Shown here piece after piece: positions 28,894 through 37,714 of a DNA stretch of 64,000 nt. This stretch comes from Scytonema millei VB511283. Its GTDB lineage: Bacteria; Cyanobacteriota; Cyanobacteriia; Cyanobacteriales; Chroococcidiopsidaceae. The stretch lies in assembly GCF_000817735.3 (NCBI RefSeq), contig NZ_JTJC03000001.1, positions 186,001-250,000 on the forward strand, given 5' to 3'. The notes beneath the pieces are model-generated. The model was not told the DNA's origin. It worked only from the letters and a program-made list of their open reading frames with translations, and searched no databases. Numbering within the stretch: the first letter of the stretch is position 1; each line of letters opens with the position of its first letter. The position numbers and the translations under genes are program-made.

Positions 28894-29108
28894 TCGTCCA
28901 GCTCCGCTAAGAAGTCTTTGACTGAACCACGCTTCACATTCCCCTGAGCATAGTCTTGTTCTGCTTCTGCGATTTCTTGTAAAAGTTGCTCCCGTCGTTG
29001 TTGTACGAGTCTTTTTTGCAGAATTTCTAGCAACATTGCTTGCTCATCGATTGATAAAGCTTCTACCGTTTCGATCGCCTGCTGAAACTTAGAGGTTTTG
29101 ATTGTCAT
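28890..29108 (-). CDS. Type II antitoxin partner of the RelE/YafQ-like toxin
   Basis: 72 residues: 'QAIETVEALSIDEQAMLLEILQKRLVQQRREQLLQEIAEAEQDYAQGNVKRGSVKDFLAELDD'. The Leu-rich N-terminal helices and the acidic 'VKDFLAELDD' end are typical of cyanobacterial antitoxins placed directly upstream of RelE/YafQ-type toxins. The gene is intact whereas its partner carries a premature stop. It would bind and neutralise the toxin and repress the operon. Confidence 0.78.
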   Translation of the reverse strand: MTIKTSKFQQAIETVEALSIDEQAMLLEILQKRLVQQRREQLLQEIAEAEQDYAQGNVKRGSVKDFLAELDD

Positions 29109-29229
29109 AGGTTCAGATTGTCTGTTGACTTTATTAAATCTATCCTAAAGTGTAATTTACAGCCTTCGCTTTTACTTCCAAGCGATCGCAATTCTCAGCA
29201 GAAAATTTATTGGTTTGAATAATAAACCT

Positions 29230-29257
29230 GTAGGGGCGCACAGCTGTGCGTCCCTAC
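29230..29257. repeat. GTAG...CTAC palindrome, RAYT-associated REP copy 1
   Basis: 28-nt palindrome with arms GTAGGGGCGCACAG and CTGTGCGTCCCTAC; one mismatch (T for C in the right arm). Lies between the antitoxin gene and the 132-residue gene. Confidence 0.88.
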
Positions 29258-29284
29258 AAGATCTGTATTATTTCAAAATGTTTA

Positions 29285-29683
29285 TCAAAATGTCCATTCG
29301 CGGTTTGGATCGTCTAGTGCTGCTCTTACCGAAGTTAAATTAGCAAGTTCTTTGAATGGGCTGGATTTAGCTATTTCTGTAATTGAATGTAAAGCTACTG
29401 CTAGTTGCTCGTTATTACCTGTTGTAATTGCGCGATCGACTACTTTAAATAAAGCCCGAAAATTTTCCGCTCGTTCGTCAAAAGAGCGATCGAGATATTC
29501 TATTAATACATCTCGCTGAGCATTGATTCTCGCGATCGTTTCTTGTTCCCAAGCTTCAATCTCACGACGCTTAGTTTGTTCTTGTTCGGCAATTATTTTG
29601 TACTCAGTATACGCTGAGACTACTTGCTGTAGAGACTCTAAGAGATTTACATTCTCTTTGAAGAAAGCTTTCTTGACTGGCAT
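29285..29683 (-). CDS. Conserved hypothetical protein, second gene of a two-gene module
   Basis: 132 residues, highly charged and helical, with a predicted coiled coil in 'YKIIAEQEQTKRREIEAWEQETIARINAQRD' (about residues 27-58) and no membrane segment. It begins 2 bases after the stop of the glycine-rich membrane protein gene (29686-30657), so the two are translationally coupled. I do not recognise a named family. The pairing of a soluble coiled-coil protein with a glycine-rich hydrophobic protein suggests a membrane-acting module, but function is unknown. Confidence 0.7.
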   Translation of the reverse strand: MPVKKAFFKENVNLLESLQQVVSAYTEYKIIAEQEQTKRREIEAWEQETIARINAQRDVLIEYLDRSFDERAENFRALFKVVDRAITTGNNEQLAVALHSITEIAKSSPFKELANLTSVRAALDDPNREWTF

Positions 29684-29685
29684 TT

Positions 29686-30657
29686 CTAATTACCTGAAAT
29701 AGTAGAATACTTGGCTCGAATGGTAGCAGTAACAGGATTCAATTGTCCTTGTTCATCTAAAACAGGAGTTTTCATAATTTCTGCAAGTGCTTTTATCAGA
29801 AGTCCTAGCTGTTGAAACTTTTCAGTATCTCTATTTTTATCAAATGATGGTAATAAATCAAGTTCGTTAAGACTAAGAACAGCACGGTCATTAAGTAATT
29901 CGATTAAACCCTTTAACTCAGAAATTCTCTGTCTAACTTGTTGTAGAAAATCTTTTGCTGCGTCAATTTGAGCAATCGCGATATTTACATCAGCTTCGTA
30001 CTTCCGTGCATTGGTTAAAGCTTTCTCACCCTCACCAGCAAGCACAAAACCGCCAATCAACACAGCGGGACCAACGGTAATACCACCCAACACAAGAGAA
30101 CCAAGAGCCATTCCACCACCACCCGCCGCGAGTGAACCACCTCCTAACTAGGCTAGTGTTGCATTCCAAGCTGCCGCACCACTAAGTCCAGAGATAGCTG
30201 TTCCAGTACTTGCCACTCCTACTGAGGTAACAAGACTCATTGCACCGCCATATCCTGCTGTTGCTACTCCAACAGCCTTAGCTTCACCCACAAAGTAATG
30301 CTCGGCTTGCATGGTCGCCGTTTTGTACTCATCAAGCTGCTGAACTGAAATTCCTTCCAATCCTTCTAAAAACTCTTTATCACTCTGTTTTGCTTTGCCA
30401 ATTTTTCGCTCAATAAAGTCAACAAAACGTCCAATTGTACGCACTATTACATCAATTTGAAGTTGCCCATACTCTTGCGCTAGGTCATTAGTAGCATTCC
30501 AGTCTATTTGCAATTGATTGACAGCTTCTTCACGTCGCTTTTGGGCGCGTTGACCGATTTCATTAGCTTCATTCATGCTGGTAACGCCTGAAATGCCTGC
30601 TCCTACACCAAATACGGCAGTCCCTAAAGCAACAGCACCTAATATTAGTGGAATCAC
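29686..30657 (-). pseudogene. Glycine-rich (glycine-zipper-like) membrane protein split by in-frame TAG
   Basis: Two open stretches (30148-30657 and 29686-30111) lie in one frame, separated only by TAG at 30148-30150 and 12 further sense codons. Read through, the junction gives 'SGAAAWNATLA-stop-LGGGSLAAGGGGMALGS', one continuous hydrophobic Gly/Ala stretch; Trp (TGG) is the likely original codon. The full product would have 323 residues: an N-terminal helix (MIPLILGAVALGTAVFG), a charged central region, a long glycine-zipper-like hydrophobic core and a soluble C-terminal part. AGGAGGT lies just after the TAG, so restart at the ATG at 30111 is possible. Family unnamed to me; two separate genes are the less likely reading. 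Confidence 0.72.
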
Positions 30658-30689
30658 AAAAGTCTCCGATTTTTAGTCATGTACAACTA

Positions 30690-30717
30690 GTAGGGGCCCA
30701 CAGCTGTGCGCCCCTAC
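30690..30717. repeat. GTAG...CTAC palindrome, REP copy 2
   Basis: 28 nt, arms GTAGGGGCCCACAG and CTGTGCGCCCCTAC; one mismatch in the left arm. Located just upstream of the glycine-rich protein gene. Confidence 0.88.
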
Positions 30718-30873
30718 AGATATGTTTCGCATACAGTTGAGAATTGCTACATATTTTATTAATTTACACGTTAAAAATTTGGAAAATTTGAGCCTTAAGT
30801 GAAGGTAATTAAAAGCTTGTATAAAGTTTGTCGATCGCGATTATTTTTAATAAATTACTTCCGATACGGTTGA

Positions 30874-30901
30874 GTAGGGACGCACAGCTGTGCGCCCCTA
30901 C
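30874..30901. repeat. GTAG...CTAC palindrome, REP copy 3
   Basis: 28 nt, arms GTAGGGACGCACAG and CTGTGCGCCCCTAC; one mismatch. It ends 35 bases before the RAYT start, so it lies in the transposase leader. Confidence 0.9.
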
Positions 30902-30936
30902 AGATGTGCAAGACATTCAGTCAAAAAAAGGCAATA

Positions 30937-31479
30937 ATGATCTCATACAATTCCAAAATTCATCACCGCCAGTCGATTCGTTTACGTGGTTACGATTATT
31001 CTCAAGCAGGAGCTTACTTTATCACTATTTGTACTCATCATCGAGAATGCTTATTTGGTGAAGTTGTGGATCGTCAAATGCACTTCAAAGTGGGATGTAT
31101 AGTAGCTGAAGAATGGTTGCGCTCATCCAAAATTCGGTCGGGAATCGAATTAGATGAATGGGTTATCATGCCTAATCACATACACGCGATCGTTGTATTC
31201 AAATCTTCTGTAGGAATACCAGATCCGGTAGGGGCGCACAGCTGTGCGCCCCTACATCGCAAACCGCGTTCTCTGCCGTCATTGATTGCTGGGTTTAAAT
31301 CAGCTACTACTAAACGAATTAATGAAATACGCCAGACTCCTAAAATACCAGTCTGGCAGCGAAATTTTTATGAACAAATTATTCGCAATGAAGGATCTTT
31401 AAGTAAGATTCAGCAGTACATTATAAATAATCCTTCTAATTGGCTCCACGATACAGAAAATTTAACTAATTCTATATGA
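30937..31479 (+). mobile_element. REP-associated tyrosine transposase (RAYT, Y1/HUH type)
   Basis: 180 residues from the ATG at 30937 ('MISYNSKIHHRQSIRLRGYDYSQAGAYFITICT' is the family opening; an in-frame ATG at 30904 is less likely). The HUH motif is H81-I-H83 in 'WVIMPNHIHAIVVF' and the catalytic tyrosine is probably Tyr145 in 'VWQRNFYEQIIRN'. RAYTs nick single-stranded REP hairpins next to a GTAG foot. Residues 98-107 (VGAHSCAPLH) are encoded by a 28-nt GTAG...CTAC palindrome inside the gene; the frame is kept. Matching palindromes flank the gene on both sides. Whether the enzyme is still active with the insertion is unknown. Confidence 0.9.
31228..31255. repeat. GTAG...CTAC palindrome inside the RAYT gene, REP copy 4
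   Basis: Perfect 28-nt palindrome (arms GTAGGGGCGCACAG and CTGTGCGCCCCTAC). It is in frame with the transposase, encoding residues 98-107 between the HUH motif and the catalytic Tyr. Confidence 0.93.
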
Positions 31480-31502
31480 CAGCCAGATCGCCATTTTCGC
31501 AA

Positions 31503-31530
31503 GTAGGGGCGCACAGCTGTGCGCCCCTAC
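31503..31530. repeat. GTAG...CTAC palindrome, REP copy 5
   Basis: Perfect 28-nt palindrome 24 bases after the RAYT stop codon; identical to the copy inside the gene. Confidence 0.93.
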
Positions 31531-31652
31531 AAATTGGTGTAATTAAACAAGAACTGCTATAAAATGCGATCGCACTTCCTCACCCCACAATCCCTAAGCG
31601 CGATCGCATTTTCTCATCACAGGGATCTTCCCTGGCGCAGTTTCACATACCC

Positions 31653-31685
31653 AAAAATTAATCCTCCCTAAATTTAGGAAGGATT
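31653..31685 (-). terminator. Terminator at the end of the ribosomal/prfA cluster
   Basis: Inverted repeat AATCCTCCCTAAA/TTTAGGAAGGATT (31660-31685, one mismatch). On the minus strand it is followed by TAATTTTTGG. It lies 43 bases downstream of the prfA stop and is placed to end the long minus-strand transcript. Confidence 0.7.
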
Positions 31686-31728
31686 ATGTTGCCATATCTT
31701 AACGTACTAATCCAAGCGCGATCGCCTT

Positions 31729-32829
31729 CTACGCACCCGCACTAGATGCAGCCAATTCTGCTAACTGTTCCTGTTGATCTTGAGCGATACAATCTTGAAT
31801 AATTGTTTCTATATCGCCTTCTAGGACAGGGTTCAGAGAATAATTCTGTCCCAAACGATGGTCTGTGACGCGATTATCTTTATAGTTGTAGGTGCGAATC
31901 TTCTCCGATCGCGAACCCGTACCAACTTGCGATCGCCGCATTGAAGTCACAGCTTCTTGTTGTTCCCGCAGCTTCATTTCATATAATTTAGCTCGCAGAA
32001 TTTGCATCGCCCGTTCTTTGTTTTGTAACTGGCTGCGTTCTTCTGTACAGAAAATCCGAATTCCCGTCGGTTTGTGGAATAAGTCTACTGCTGTCTCCAC
32101 CTTGTTGACGTTTTGACCGCCAGCACCGCCAGAGCGAGCTGTTTTCATTTCAATTTCCGTGGGATCGATGTGAATTTCCACATCGTCTACTTCTGGCATC
32201 ACAGCTACAGTCGCAGTAGATGTATGAACTCTTCCCCCCGCTTCTGTCACTGGTACGCGCTGAACGCGGTGAACCCCTGCTTCAAACTTGAGTTTGCTGT
32301 AGACCGAGTCACCTTGAATTTCTAGCACTGCTTCTTTGAAGCCGCCCATTTCCGCCAAAGATTCGCTCACCAGCTTGACACGCCAGTTTTGAGTATCGGC
32401 ATAGCGCGAGTACATTCTAATTAAATCGCCCGCCCAGATACTTGCCTCATCGCCACCAGTGCCCGCCCGAATTTCTAACATGATATTCTTGTCATCGTTC
32501 GGGTCGCGGGGTAGCAGTAAAACCTTCAAACGATTTTCTAGCTGTTCCAACTGCGCTTCTAATTCCTGCACCTCCAAAGCTGCCATTTCCTGCAACTCTG
32601 GATCGCCAGCCGCCTCTTTTAAGACTTGACGCGCTCCCTTGAGTTCTTCCTGAGCATTTTTCCAAGTCTCATAGGTATTAACGACTTCTTCAAAAGAAGA
32701 GCGCGCCTTCGCTACCCGTTGCATCTCTACCGGATCGGTAGCAATGTCTGGGTCGGCAAGGCGACGAGTCAATTCGTTATAGGTTTGCTCGACAGATTTA
32801 AGCTTGTTTAGCAGGTAAGGTTCCGCCAT
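31729..32829 (-). CDS. prfA: Peptide chain release factor 1
   Basis: 366 residues. The codon-recognition tripeptide is PVT (193-195) in '[17 protein letters not shown]', the RF1-type PxT motif, and GGQ is at 237-239 in '[16 protein letters not shown]', which triggers peptide release in the ribosomal A/P sites. It reads UAA and UAG. It is the last gene of the ribosomal cluster, after rpmE, as in many cyanobacteria. The next feature downstream is a terminator hairpin. Confidence 0.97.
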   Translation of the reverse strand: MAEPYLLNKLKSVEQTYNELTRRLADPDIATDPVEMQRVAKARSSFEEVVNTYETWKNAQEELKGARQVLKEAAGDPELQEMAALEVQELEAQLEQLENRLKVLLLPRDPNDDKNIMLEIRAGTGGDEASIWAGDLIRMYSRYADTQNWRVKLVSESLAEMGGFKEAVLEIQGDSVYSKLKFEAGVHRVQRVPVTEAGGRVHTSTATVAVMPEVDDVEIHIDPTEIEMKTARSGGAGGQNVNKVETAVDLFHKPTGIRIFCTEERSQLQNKERAMQILRAKLYEMKLREQQEAVTSMRRSQVGTGSRSEKIRTYNYKDNRVTDHRLGQNYSLNPVLEGDIETIIQDCIAQDQQEQLAELAASSAGA

Positions 32830-32879
32830 AATCGCGATCGCTCAGCAAATAGTAGATTGGGTCATAAACAAAAATTTGT

Positions 32880-32937
32880 GAACTTAGATTCAGATTTTTT
32901 CCGACCTAAATCCAAAATCTAAAATCCAAAATTGAGT
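32880..32937. repeat. Short repeat array between rpmE and prfA
   Basis: Units of the type AAATCTA/AAATCCA (32905-32935) preceded by the complementary type TTAGATTCAGATTTT (32883-32898). The two can pair weakly. Confidence 0.6.
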
Positions 32938-32945
32938 TGACCGCG

Positions 32946-33194
32946 CTACTTCTTCTTGGACTTGCCTTCTGACGTACCTTGCTGAGAATCCATCATGCCG
33001 TATTTTCTCAAGAAGCGTTCTACGCGCCCTTCAGTATCGATAATCTTTTGAGTTCCAGTATAGAACGGGTGGTTGCCAGACCAGACATCAACGTGGAGTT
33101 CTGGCTTGGTCGAACCAACAGTCATAACTAGTTCCCCGTTGCAGTAAACCTTAGCTTCGGGATACCACTGCGGATGAATATCTGGTTTTGCCAT
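32946..33194 (-). CDS. rpmE: 50S ribosomal protein L31
   Basis: 82 residues: 'MAKPDIHPQWYPEAKVYCNGELVMTVGSTKPELHVDVWSGNHPFYTGTQ' region is diagnostic. Only one Cys is present (residue 18) where zinc-binding L31 has four, so this is the zinc-independent type usual in cyanobacteria and chloroplasts. L31 forms an intersubunit bridge at the central protuberance. The C-terminal tail is Gly/Ser/Lys-rich. Located between rpsI and prfA. Confidence 0.96.
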   Translation of the reverse strand: MAKPDIHPQWYPEAKVYCNGELVMTVGSTKPELHVDVWSGNHPFYTGTQKIIDTEGRVERFLRKYGMMDSQQGTSEGKSKKK

Positions 33195-33273
33195 CTCTTT
33201 TTCCTATCTTTCCTTTCTTATTGTAACTAATTGGTCATTTATCACGATCCCAACAAATGACCAAGGACAAATG

Positions 33274-33696
33274 TTATCGCTTCGAGAACTGGGGCGCTTT
33301 CCGTGCTTTATGTAAGCCGTATTTCTTCCGTTCTTTAGCTCTAGGATCGCGAGTTAAATAACCCTCTTTCTTCAGATGTAAGCGATTTTCAGGCTCTAAC
33401 TGGCAAAGAGCGCGAGCAACTCCCAAACGAATTGAATCGGCTTGTCCGGTTAAGCCGCCGCCGTGGGCGTTTACGAGAATGTCGTATTCGTTCTCTAGAC
33501 CTAGCGTCTCTAGAGGTGCTTTAGCAGCTGCAAGATAGCTAGCATTAAATTGAAAATATAAGTCGCCAGCTTTACCGTTGACGACGAGTTGACCGTTACC
33601 TGGAACTAGACGAACCCTAGCTACAGACGCTTTGCGTCGTCCTGTACCCCAGTACATGACTCGCCCGTTGGTGGTAGCGGTTTGTGTTGCTTGCAT
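33274..33696 (-). CDS. rpsI: 30S ribosomal protein S9
   Basis: 140 residues. The start region '[19 protein letters not shown]' and the C-terminal '[24 protein letters not shown]' are family signatures; the final Lys-Arg tail reaches the P-site tRNA. Its ATG overlaps the rplM stop by one base (TAATG), so S9 and L13 are translationally coupled, as in most bacteria. Confidence 0.97.
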   Translation of the reverse strand: MQATQTATTNGRVMYWGTGRRKASVARVRLVPGNGQLVVNGKAGDLYFQFNASYLAAAKAPLETLGLENEYDILVNAHGGGLTGQADSIRLGVARALCQLEPENRLHLKKEGYLTRDPRAKERKKYGLHKARKAPQFSKR

Positions 33697-34148
33697 TACT
33701 TATCTCCTGGGATGGTTTGAATTTTAATTGCTTCTGGTTTCTGTGCTTGATGGGGATGTTCTGCCCCAGCGTAGACTTTGAGCTTAGTAAATAGTTGTCT
33801 GCCCAAGCTATTTTTTGGCAGCATACCTTTAACAGCCTGTTCTACAATGCGCTCTGGTATTCGAGCTTGAAGTTGAGCAAAGGTTTCGGTTTTCATCCCG
33901 CCAGGTCTTCCAGAATGACGGCGGTAAACTTTTTGACTGCGTTTTTTCCCTGTCACTTTGATCTTCTCAGCGTTCACAACGATGACAAAATCACCAGTGT
34001 CCATGTGTGGGGTAAATTCTGGCTTGTTTTTGCCTCGCAGGAGATTAGCGATTTCAGTGGCGAGCCTGCCTAGTCGTTGGTCGGCAGCATCGACCAGATA
34101 CCACTGCTGATTAATCGTATCTTGAGGGGGAATGTAGGTTTTGGTCAT
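33696..34148 (-). CDS. rplM: 50S ribosomal protein L13
   Basis: 150 residues with '[33 protein letters not shown]' near the N-terminus and '[29 protein letters not shown]' toward the end, both typical. L13 is an early-assembly 50S protein. It lies between truA and rpsI with a 72-base gap after truA and a one-base overlap with rpsI. Confidence 0.97.
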   Translation of the reverse strand: MTKTYIPPQDTINQQWYLVDAADQRLGRLATEIANLLRGKNKPEFTPHMDTGDFVIVVNAEKIKVTGKKRSQKVYRRHSGRPGGMKTETFAQLQARIPERIVEQAVKGMLPKNSLGRQLFTKLKVYAGAEHPHQAQKPEAIKIQTIPGDK

Positions 34149-34220
34149 GGTGGTTTTACTATCCTGAAATAATCTACTAGAATATCTACCCTAAAATAAT
34201 TTACTTGAAATAATTTGGGT

Positions 34221-35144
34221 TCATGTTTGTGCGGCAGCTTGAGAAAGCCGAGAAGCTGCTATGCAGGACGGAGTAGGAATCAGCTCGTTTTGTTCTATTG
34301 GGGTAGTGGTTACATCTGGTAAGAAAAACTGGGGCTGCGTATCGTACCAAATTTCAGCCGGAAAGGGAAATTCGGCATAGCCAACTCGCAACAAGCACAA
34401 GCCAGCAGCAGGGGCGGCGTACTTGACTTCGGCACGGCGCTGCTGCTGCCAAATCTCGGTAAAATTAGCTAGCGATCGCTGTTTGCTACCCACTTGAACC
34501 AGTAATCCCATTAACAACCGCACCATTCCGTACAAAAACCCATTTGCCTGCAATTCAATTTGCACGAACGAACCTTGGCGATGGCATTCTGCTGCTTGTA
34601 TTTCTACCCAAGAGTGAGCGCGGCTAGAACCCGCCCGATGAAAAGCTGCTAAATGGTGGTTGCCGAGTAGAGGTTTTAATGCTGCTTGAATTAATGATTC
34701 ATCTAGAGGTGCGTGATAATAGTGCCAGCTCAAAGCTTTGACAAACAAATTCGGTCGGGGATCTGTGTAGAGCGTGTAGCGATAGCGCCGCCATTTAGCA
34801 GAAAAGCGGGCGTGCCAATCTAAGCTCACCTCAGCCGAAGCGCGAATCAAGATATCTTCTGGCAAGCGACTGTTGAGAATTGCTGCCCAGCGATGGGCTG
34901 GAATCGGACAATTCACCACGTTAAAATGAGCGACTTGGGCAGCAGCATGAACTCCTGCATCCGTTCTGCCTGCTCCATGAATGACAACTGGATAACCCAG
35001 AACATTGGCGATCGCAGTTTCTATCTCTTCCTGCACTGTACGCTGCTGCGGCTGTCGCTGCCATCCATGAAAACGAGTACCCAGGTATTGAATTACCAGG
35101 GCGACTCTACTTGTCAATTCAGGTTGCCAAACAGCCATTTCCAA
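34221..35144 (-). CDS. truA: tRNA pseudouridine(38-40) synthase TruA
   Basis: 307 residues. Catalytic Asp62 lies in 'IHGAGRTDAGVHAAAQVAHF'; other signatures are 'ALVIQYLGTRFHGWQRQP' and 'NGFLYGMVRLLMGLLVQVG'. It makes pseudouridine at positions 38-40 of tRNA anticodon arms. The length exceeds the usual about 260 because of a C-terminal tail of about 40 residues. The first residues 'MEMAVWQPELTS' are variable, so a start a few codons later is possible. Sits between rplQ and rplM as in other cyanobacteria. Confidence 0.95.
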   Translation of the reverse strand: MEMAVWQPELTSRVALVIQYLGTRFHGWQRQPQQRTVQEEIETAIANVLGYPVVIHGAGRTDAGVHAAAQVAHFNVVNCPIPAHRWAAILNSRLPEDILIRASAEVSLDWHARFSAKWRRYRYTLYTDPRPNLFVKALSWHYYHAPLDESLIQAALKPLLGNHHLAAFHRAGSSRAHSWVEIQAAECHRQGSFVQIELQANGFLYGMVRLLMGLLVQVGSKQRSLANFTEIWQQQRRAEVKYAAPAAGLCLLRVGYAEFPFPAEIWYDTQPQFFLPDVTTTPIEQNELIPTPSCIAASRLSQAAAQT

Positions 35145-35158
35145 AGCGCCACAGTGTT

Positions 35159-35509
35159 TTAAACGAGTTCGATAATTGCCATTTCTGCGTTGTCGCCCCG
35201 ACGACGTATCGTTTGTAAAACGCGAGTGTAACCACCAGCGCGGCTACCATAGCGATCGGGAACTTGCTCGAATAGAGCGTGTACGAGTTGCTTATCGTAG
35301 ATATATCCCATAGCTTGACGACGAGCTGCTAAAGAGCCATCTTTAGCTAGGGTAATCATTTTTTCTGCTTCAGACTGTACGACTTTTGCTCTGACTTTAG
35401 TGGTGGTAATTCGTCCGTGTCTGAGTAGTTCGGTAGTTAGCGCTCGTAGTAGGGCGCGGCGTTGGTCTGCTGGTTTACTAAGTTTTTTAATGCTATTGCG
35501 GTGACGCAT
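35159..35509 (-). CDS. rplQ: 50S ribosomal protein L17
   Basis: 116 residues: '[37 protein letters not shown]' is the canonical L17 N-terminus and '[23 protein letters not shown]' its end. L17 lies near the polypeptide exit tunnel. It follows rpoA by 90 bases, the usual alpha-operon order. Confidence 0.97.
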   Translation of the reverse strand: MRHRNSIKKLSKPADQRRALLRALTTELLRHGRITTTKVRAKVVQSEAEKMITLAKDGSLAARRQAMGYIYDKQLVHALFEQVPDRYGSRAGGYTRVLQTIRRRGDNAEMAIIELV

Positions 35510-35599
35510 GATCGTAAAAGGATGTAGGGTGAAGCCCTTCCCGTAGGGTAGGATCGGGGGTGAAGGATGGATTGCTACATCCTTCTTTCAAAGAGTATT

Positions 35600-36547
35600 T
35601 CAGGTAGGTTTAGAAGATTTTTCGTGCGGCAAGGTAATGCCTAGACGCTTCTGCAACGCTTCGATCACTTCCTCTGCTGACTTCTGACCGAAGTTCTTAA
35701 TTTCTAGTAGATCTTCTTGGGTGTAGTCTAGTAAGTCAGCTACCGAATTCACCTGCGCTCGTTTGAGACAGTTGTAAGCCCTGACGGAAAGTTGCAGTTC
35801 TTCAATTGGAATCTGACTAGTTGGGTCTTCGTCGGCGGGAATTTCGTCTTTCATCGCCGCCAGCGAGATGTCTTTTAAGGGTGTGAACAGGTCAACGAGA
35901 ATATTTGCGGCAGAAGAAAGGGCTTCCTGCGGTGTTAGGCTACCGTTTGTCCAAATTTCCATAATCAACCGATCTTTTTGCAGCGAGCCGTCTACCCGCG
36001 CATCTTCAACGCTGTAGTTGACCTTACGAACTGGCATAAAGATCGAGTCAATTTGCAGGTAATCGATGGACGTAGCTTCGTCGCGCCCTCGTTCGACCGT
36101 ACGATAGCCCTTTCCCCGTTCGACCCGAAATTCCATTTCTAATTTTGCCCCGTCTGCTAGGGTAGCTACGTACTGATTGGGGTCGATAATTTCTACTTCT
36201 GCTGGTAGATCGAAATGAGCCGCAGTAACCGTGGTAGCGCCGTGGACGAGCAATCGACCAGTTACGGCTTGCGAGGAGTGGCTTCTGAGGACGATTTCTT
36301 TCATCTGCATCAGAATTTCCATTACGTCCTCGCGCACGCCAGGAATTGTAGCAAATTCATGGCTTACGCCTGCAATTCGGACGGCTGTGACTGCTGTACC
36401 TTCTAGATTAGAGAGTAAAATTCGCCTTAAGGCGTTACCTACTGTCGTTCCTTGACCGCGATCGAGAGGTTCCAAGACGAACTTACTATATTGACTCCGA
36501 TTCTCCTGCGTAATAGACTCAACACATTCGATTTGAAATTGCGCCAC
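35600..36547 (-). CDS. rpoA: DNA-directed RNA polymerase subunit alpha
   Basis: From GTG at 36547 the product 'VAQFQIECVESITQENRSQYSKFVLEPL' has 315 residues; GGGGAGG lies 7 bases upstream, which supports this start over the ATG at 36592. The N-terminal dimerisation domain includes 'RGQGTTVGNALRRILLSNLEGTAVTAVRI'. The C-terminal domain 'LSVRAYNCLKRAQVNSVADLLDYTQEDLLEIKNFGQKSAEEVIEAL' contacts UP elements and activators. Core enzyme subunit; located after rpsK. Confidence 0.96.
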   Translation of the reverse strand: MAQFQIECVESITQENRSQYSKFVLEPLDRGQGTTVGNALRRILLSNLEGTAVTAVRIAGVSHEFATIPGVREDVMEILMQMKEIVLRSHSSQAVTGRLLVHGATTVTAAHFDLPAEVEIIDPNQYVATLADGAKLEMEFRVERGKGYRTVERGRDEATSIDYLQIDSIFMPVRKVNYSVEDARVDGSLQKDRLIMEIWTNGSLTPQEALSSAANILVDLFTPLKDISLAAMKDEIPADEDPTSQIPIEELQLSVRAYNCLKRAQVNSVADLLDYTQEDLLEIKNFGQKSAEEVIEALQKRLGITLPHEKSSKPT

Positions 36548-36774
36548 GGAGTAACCTCCCCTATTGTTAGCTCCTATAAATTGGCATAGCAACCGCTTGC
36601 CTGAATTTTCTTGCTTGGATTACTTAGCCTGAATTTTTTTACCTGAATTTCTGACTTGGTTTATCTGTGCCGCCGTTTCAGTTTCTAGCTGACTTTGGGG
36701 ACAAGATAACGCGATCGCCCACTGGACGAACGCGCAGGTTGCAGAAATTCCCACATCTTTTTGGACATTTGAGT

Positions 36775-37167
36775 TTATACTCGGCGGCGTTTGGGCGGAC
36801 GACAGCCATTATGTGGAATAGGCGTGATGTCGCGAATTAGAGTAATTTCTAATCCCGCCCCTTGCAGCGCTCTAATTGCTGTTTCTCTGCCTGCTCCAGG
36901 TCCGCTGACCATGACTTCGATCTGACGCATACCTTGGTCAACTGCGCGCCGTGCAGCACTTTCAGCTGCGGTCTGCGCGGCAAAAGGAGTGCCTTTCTTC
37001 GCTCCCTTAAAGCCGCTAGAACCAGCCGATGCCCACGAAATCGCATCGCCATTTTGATCTGTAATGGTGACTATGCTGTTGTTGAATGTGGATTGGATGT
37101 ATGCCATGCCATTTGGTACGTTGCGTTTTTGCTTTTTCGTACCGCTTTTCTTAGTTGGTCGCGCCAT
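36775..37167 (-). CDS. rpsK: 30S ribosomal protein S11
   Basis: 130 residues with '[28 protein letters not shown]' and the C-terminal '[17 protein letters not shown]', both invariant S11 signatures. S11 lines the mRNA exit channel on the 30S platform. A 228-base gap separates it from rpoA, containing no recognised gene. Confidence 0.97.
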   Translation of the reverse strand: MARPTKKSGTKKQKRNVPNGMAYIQSTFNNSIVTITDQNGDAISWASAGSSGFKGAKKGTPFAAQTAAESAARRAVDQGMRQIEVMVSGPGAGRETAIRALQGAGLEITLIRDITPIPHNGCRPPKRRRV

Positions 37168-37233
37168 AGGGTTACGATCGGTTTAATTTTGCTCTACTCA
37201 ATTCAAAAATGCTCTATATAGCCAGGAGGCTAT

Positions 37234-37614
37234 TTATTTCCCTGGAGCCTTTTTCTTTCCTGCTACCGTTTGTCGTCTGCCTCGACGGGTACGAGCATTG
37301 GTACGAGTGCGTTGTCCTCTGACGGGTAAGCCCATCCGATGGCGACGACCCCGATACGTACCAATATCGATCAGGCGCTTGATGTTCATCGTTTCCAAAC
37401 GCCTTAAATCTCCTTCAACTTGATAGTTTGCTTCTATCTCGTTTCTCAGAGCTGCTACATCGGCATCGCCGAGATCTTTGACGCGGGTATCTGGGTTGAC
37501 ACCTGTAGTCGCCAAAATTTCTTTCGATCTCGTTAAACCAATCCCATAAATATAGGTCAGACCGATCTCAATCCGCTTATCTCGCGGAAGGTCTACACCA
37601 GATATCCGTGCCAC
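37234..37614 (-). CDS. rpsM: 30S ribosomal protein S13
   Basis: 126 residues: '[26 protein letters not shown]' and '[26 protein letters not shown]' are diagnostic. S13 sits on the 30S head and contacts the P-site tRNA through its C-terminal Lys-rich tail (GKKKAPGK). Follows rpmJ. Confidence 0.97.
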   Translation of the reverse strand: MARISGVDLPRDKRIEIGLTYIYGIGLTRSKEILATTGVNPDTRVKDLGDADVAALRNEIEANYQVEGDLRRLETMNIKRLIDIGTYRGRRHRMGLPVRGQRTRTNARTRRGRRQTVAGKKKAPGK

Positions 37615-37714
37615 GCTGTTTCTCCCTAGTCTTGCTTTGTTGCAACAATATTTACTCTTTCATGGTGTTAACTGAAACACCAAATGTCGACGATCGCCGC
37701 CAATCATTTTATAG

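Noticed and set aside
29686-30111. Independent gene starting at 30111
   Set aside because: The frame continues from the upstream half through a single TAG and the hydrophobic segment is continuous, so one split gene is the simpler view; restart remains possible.
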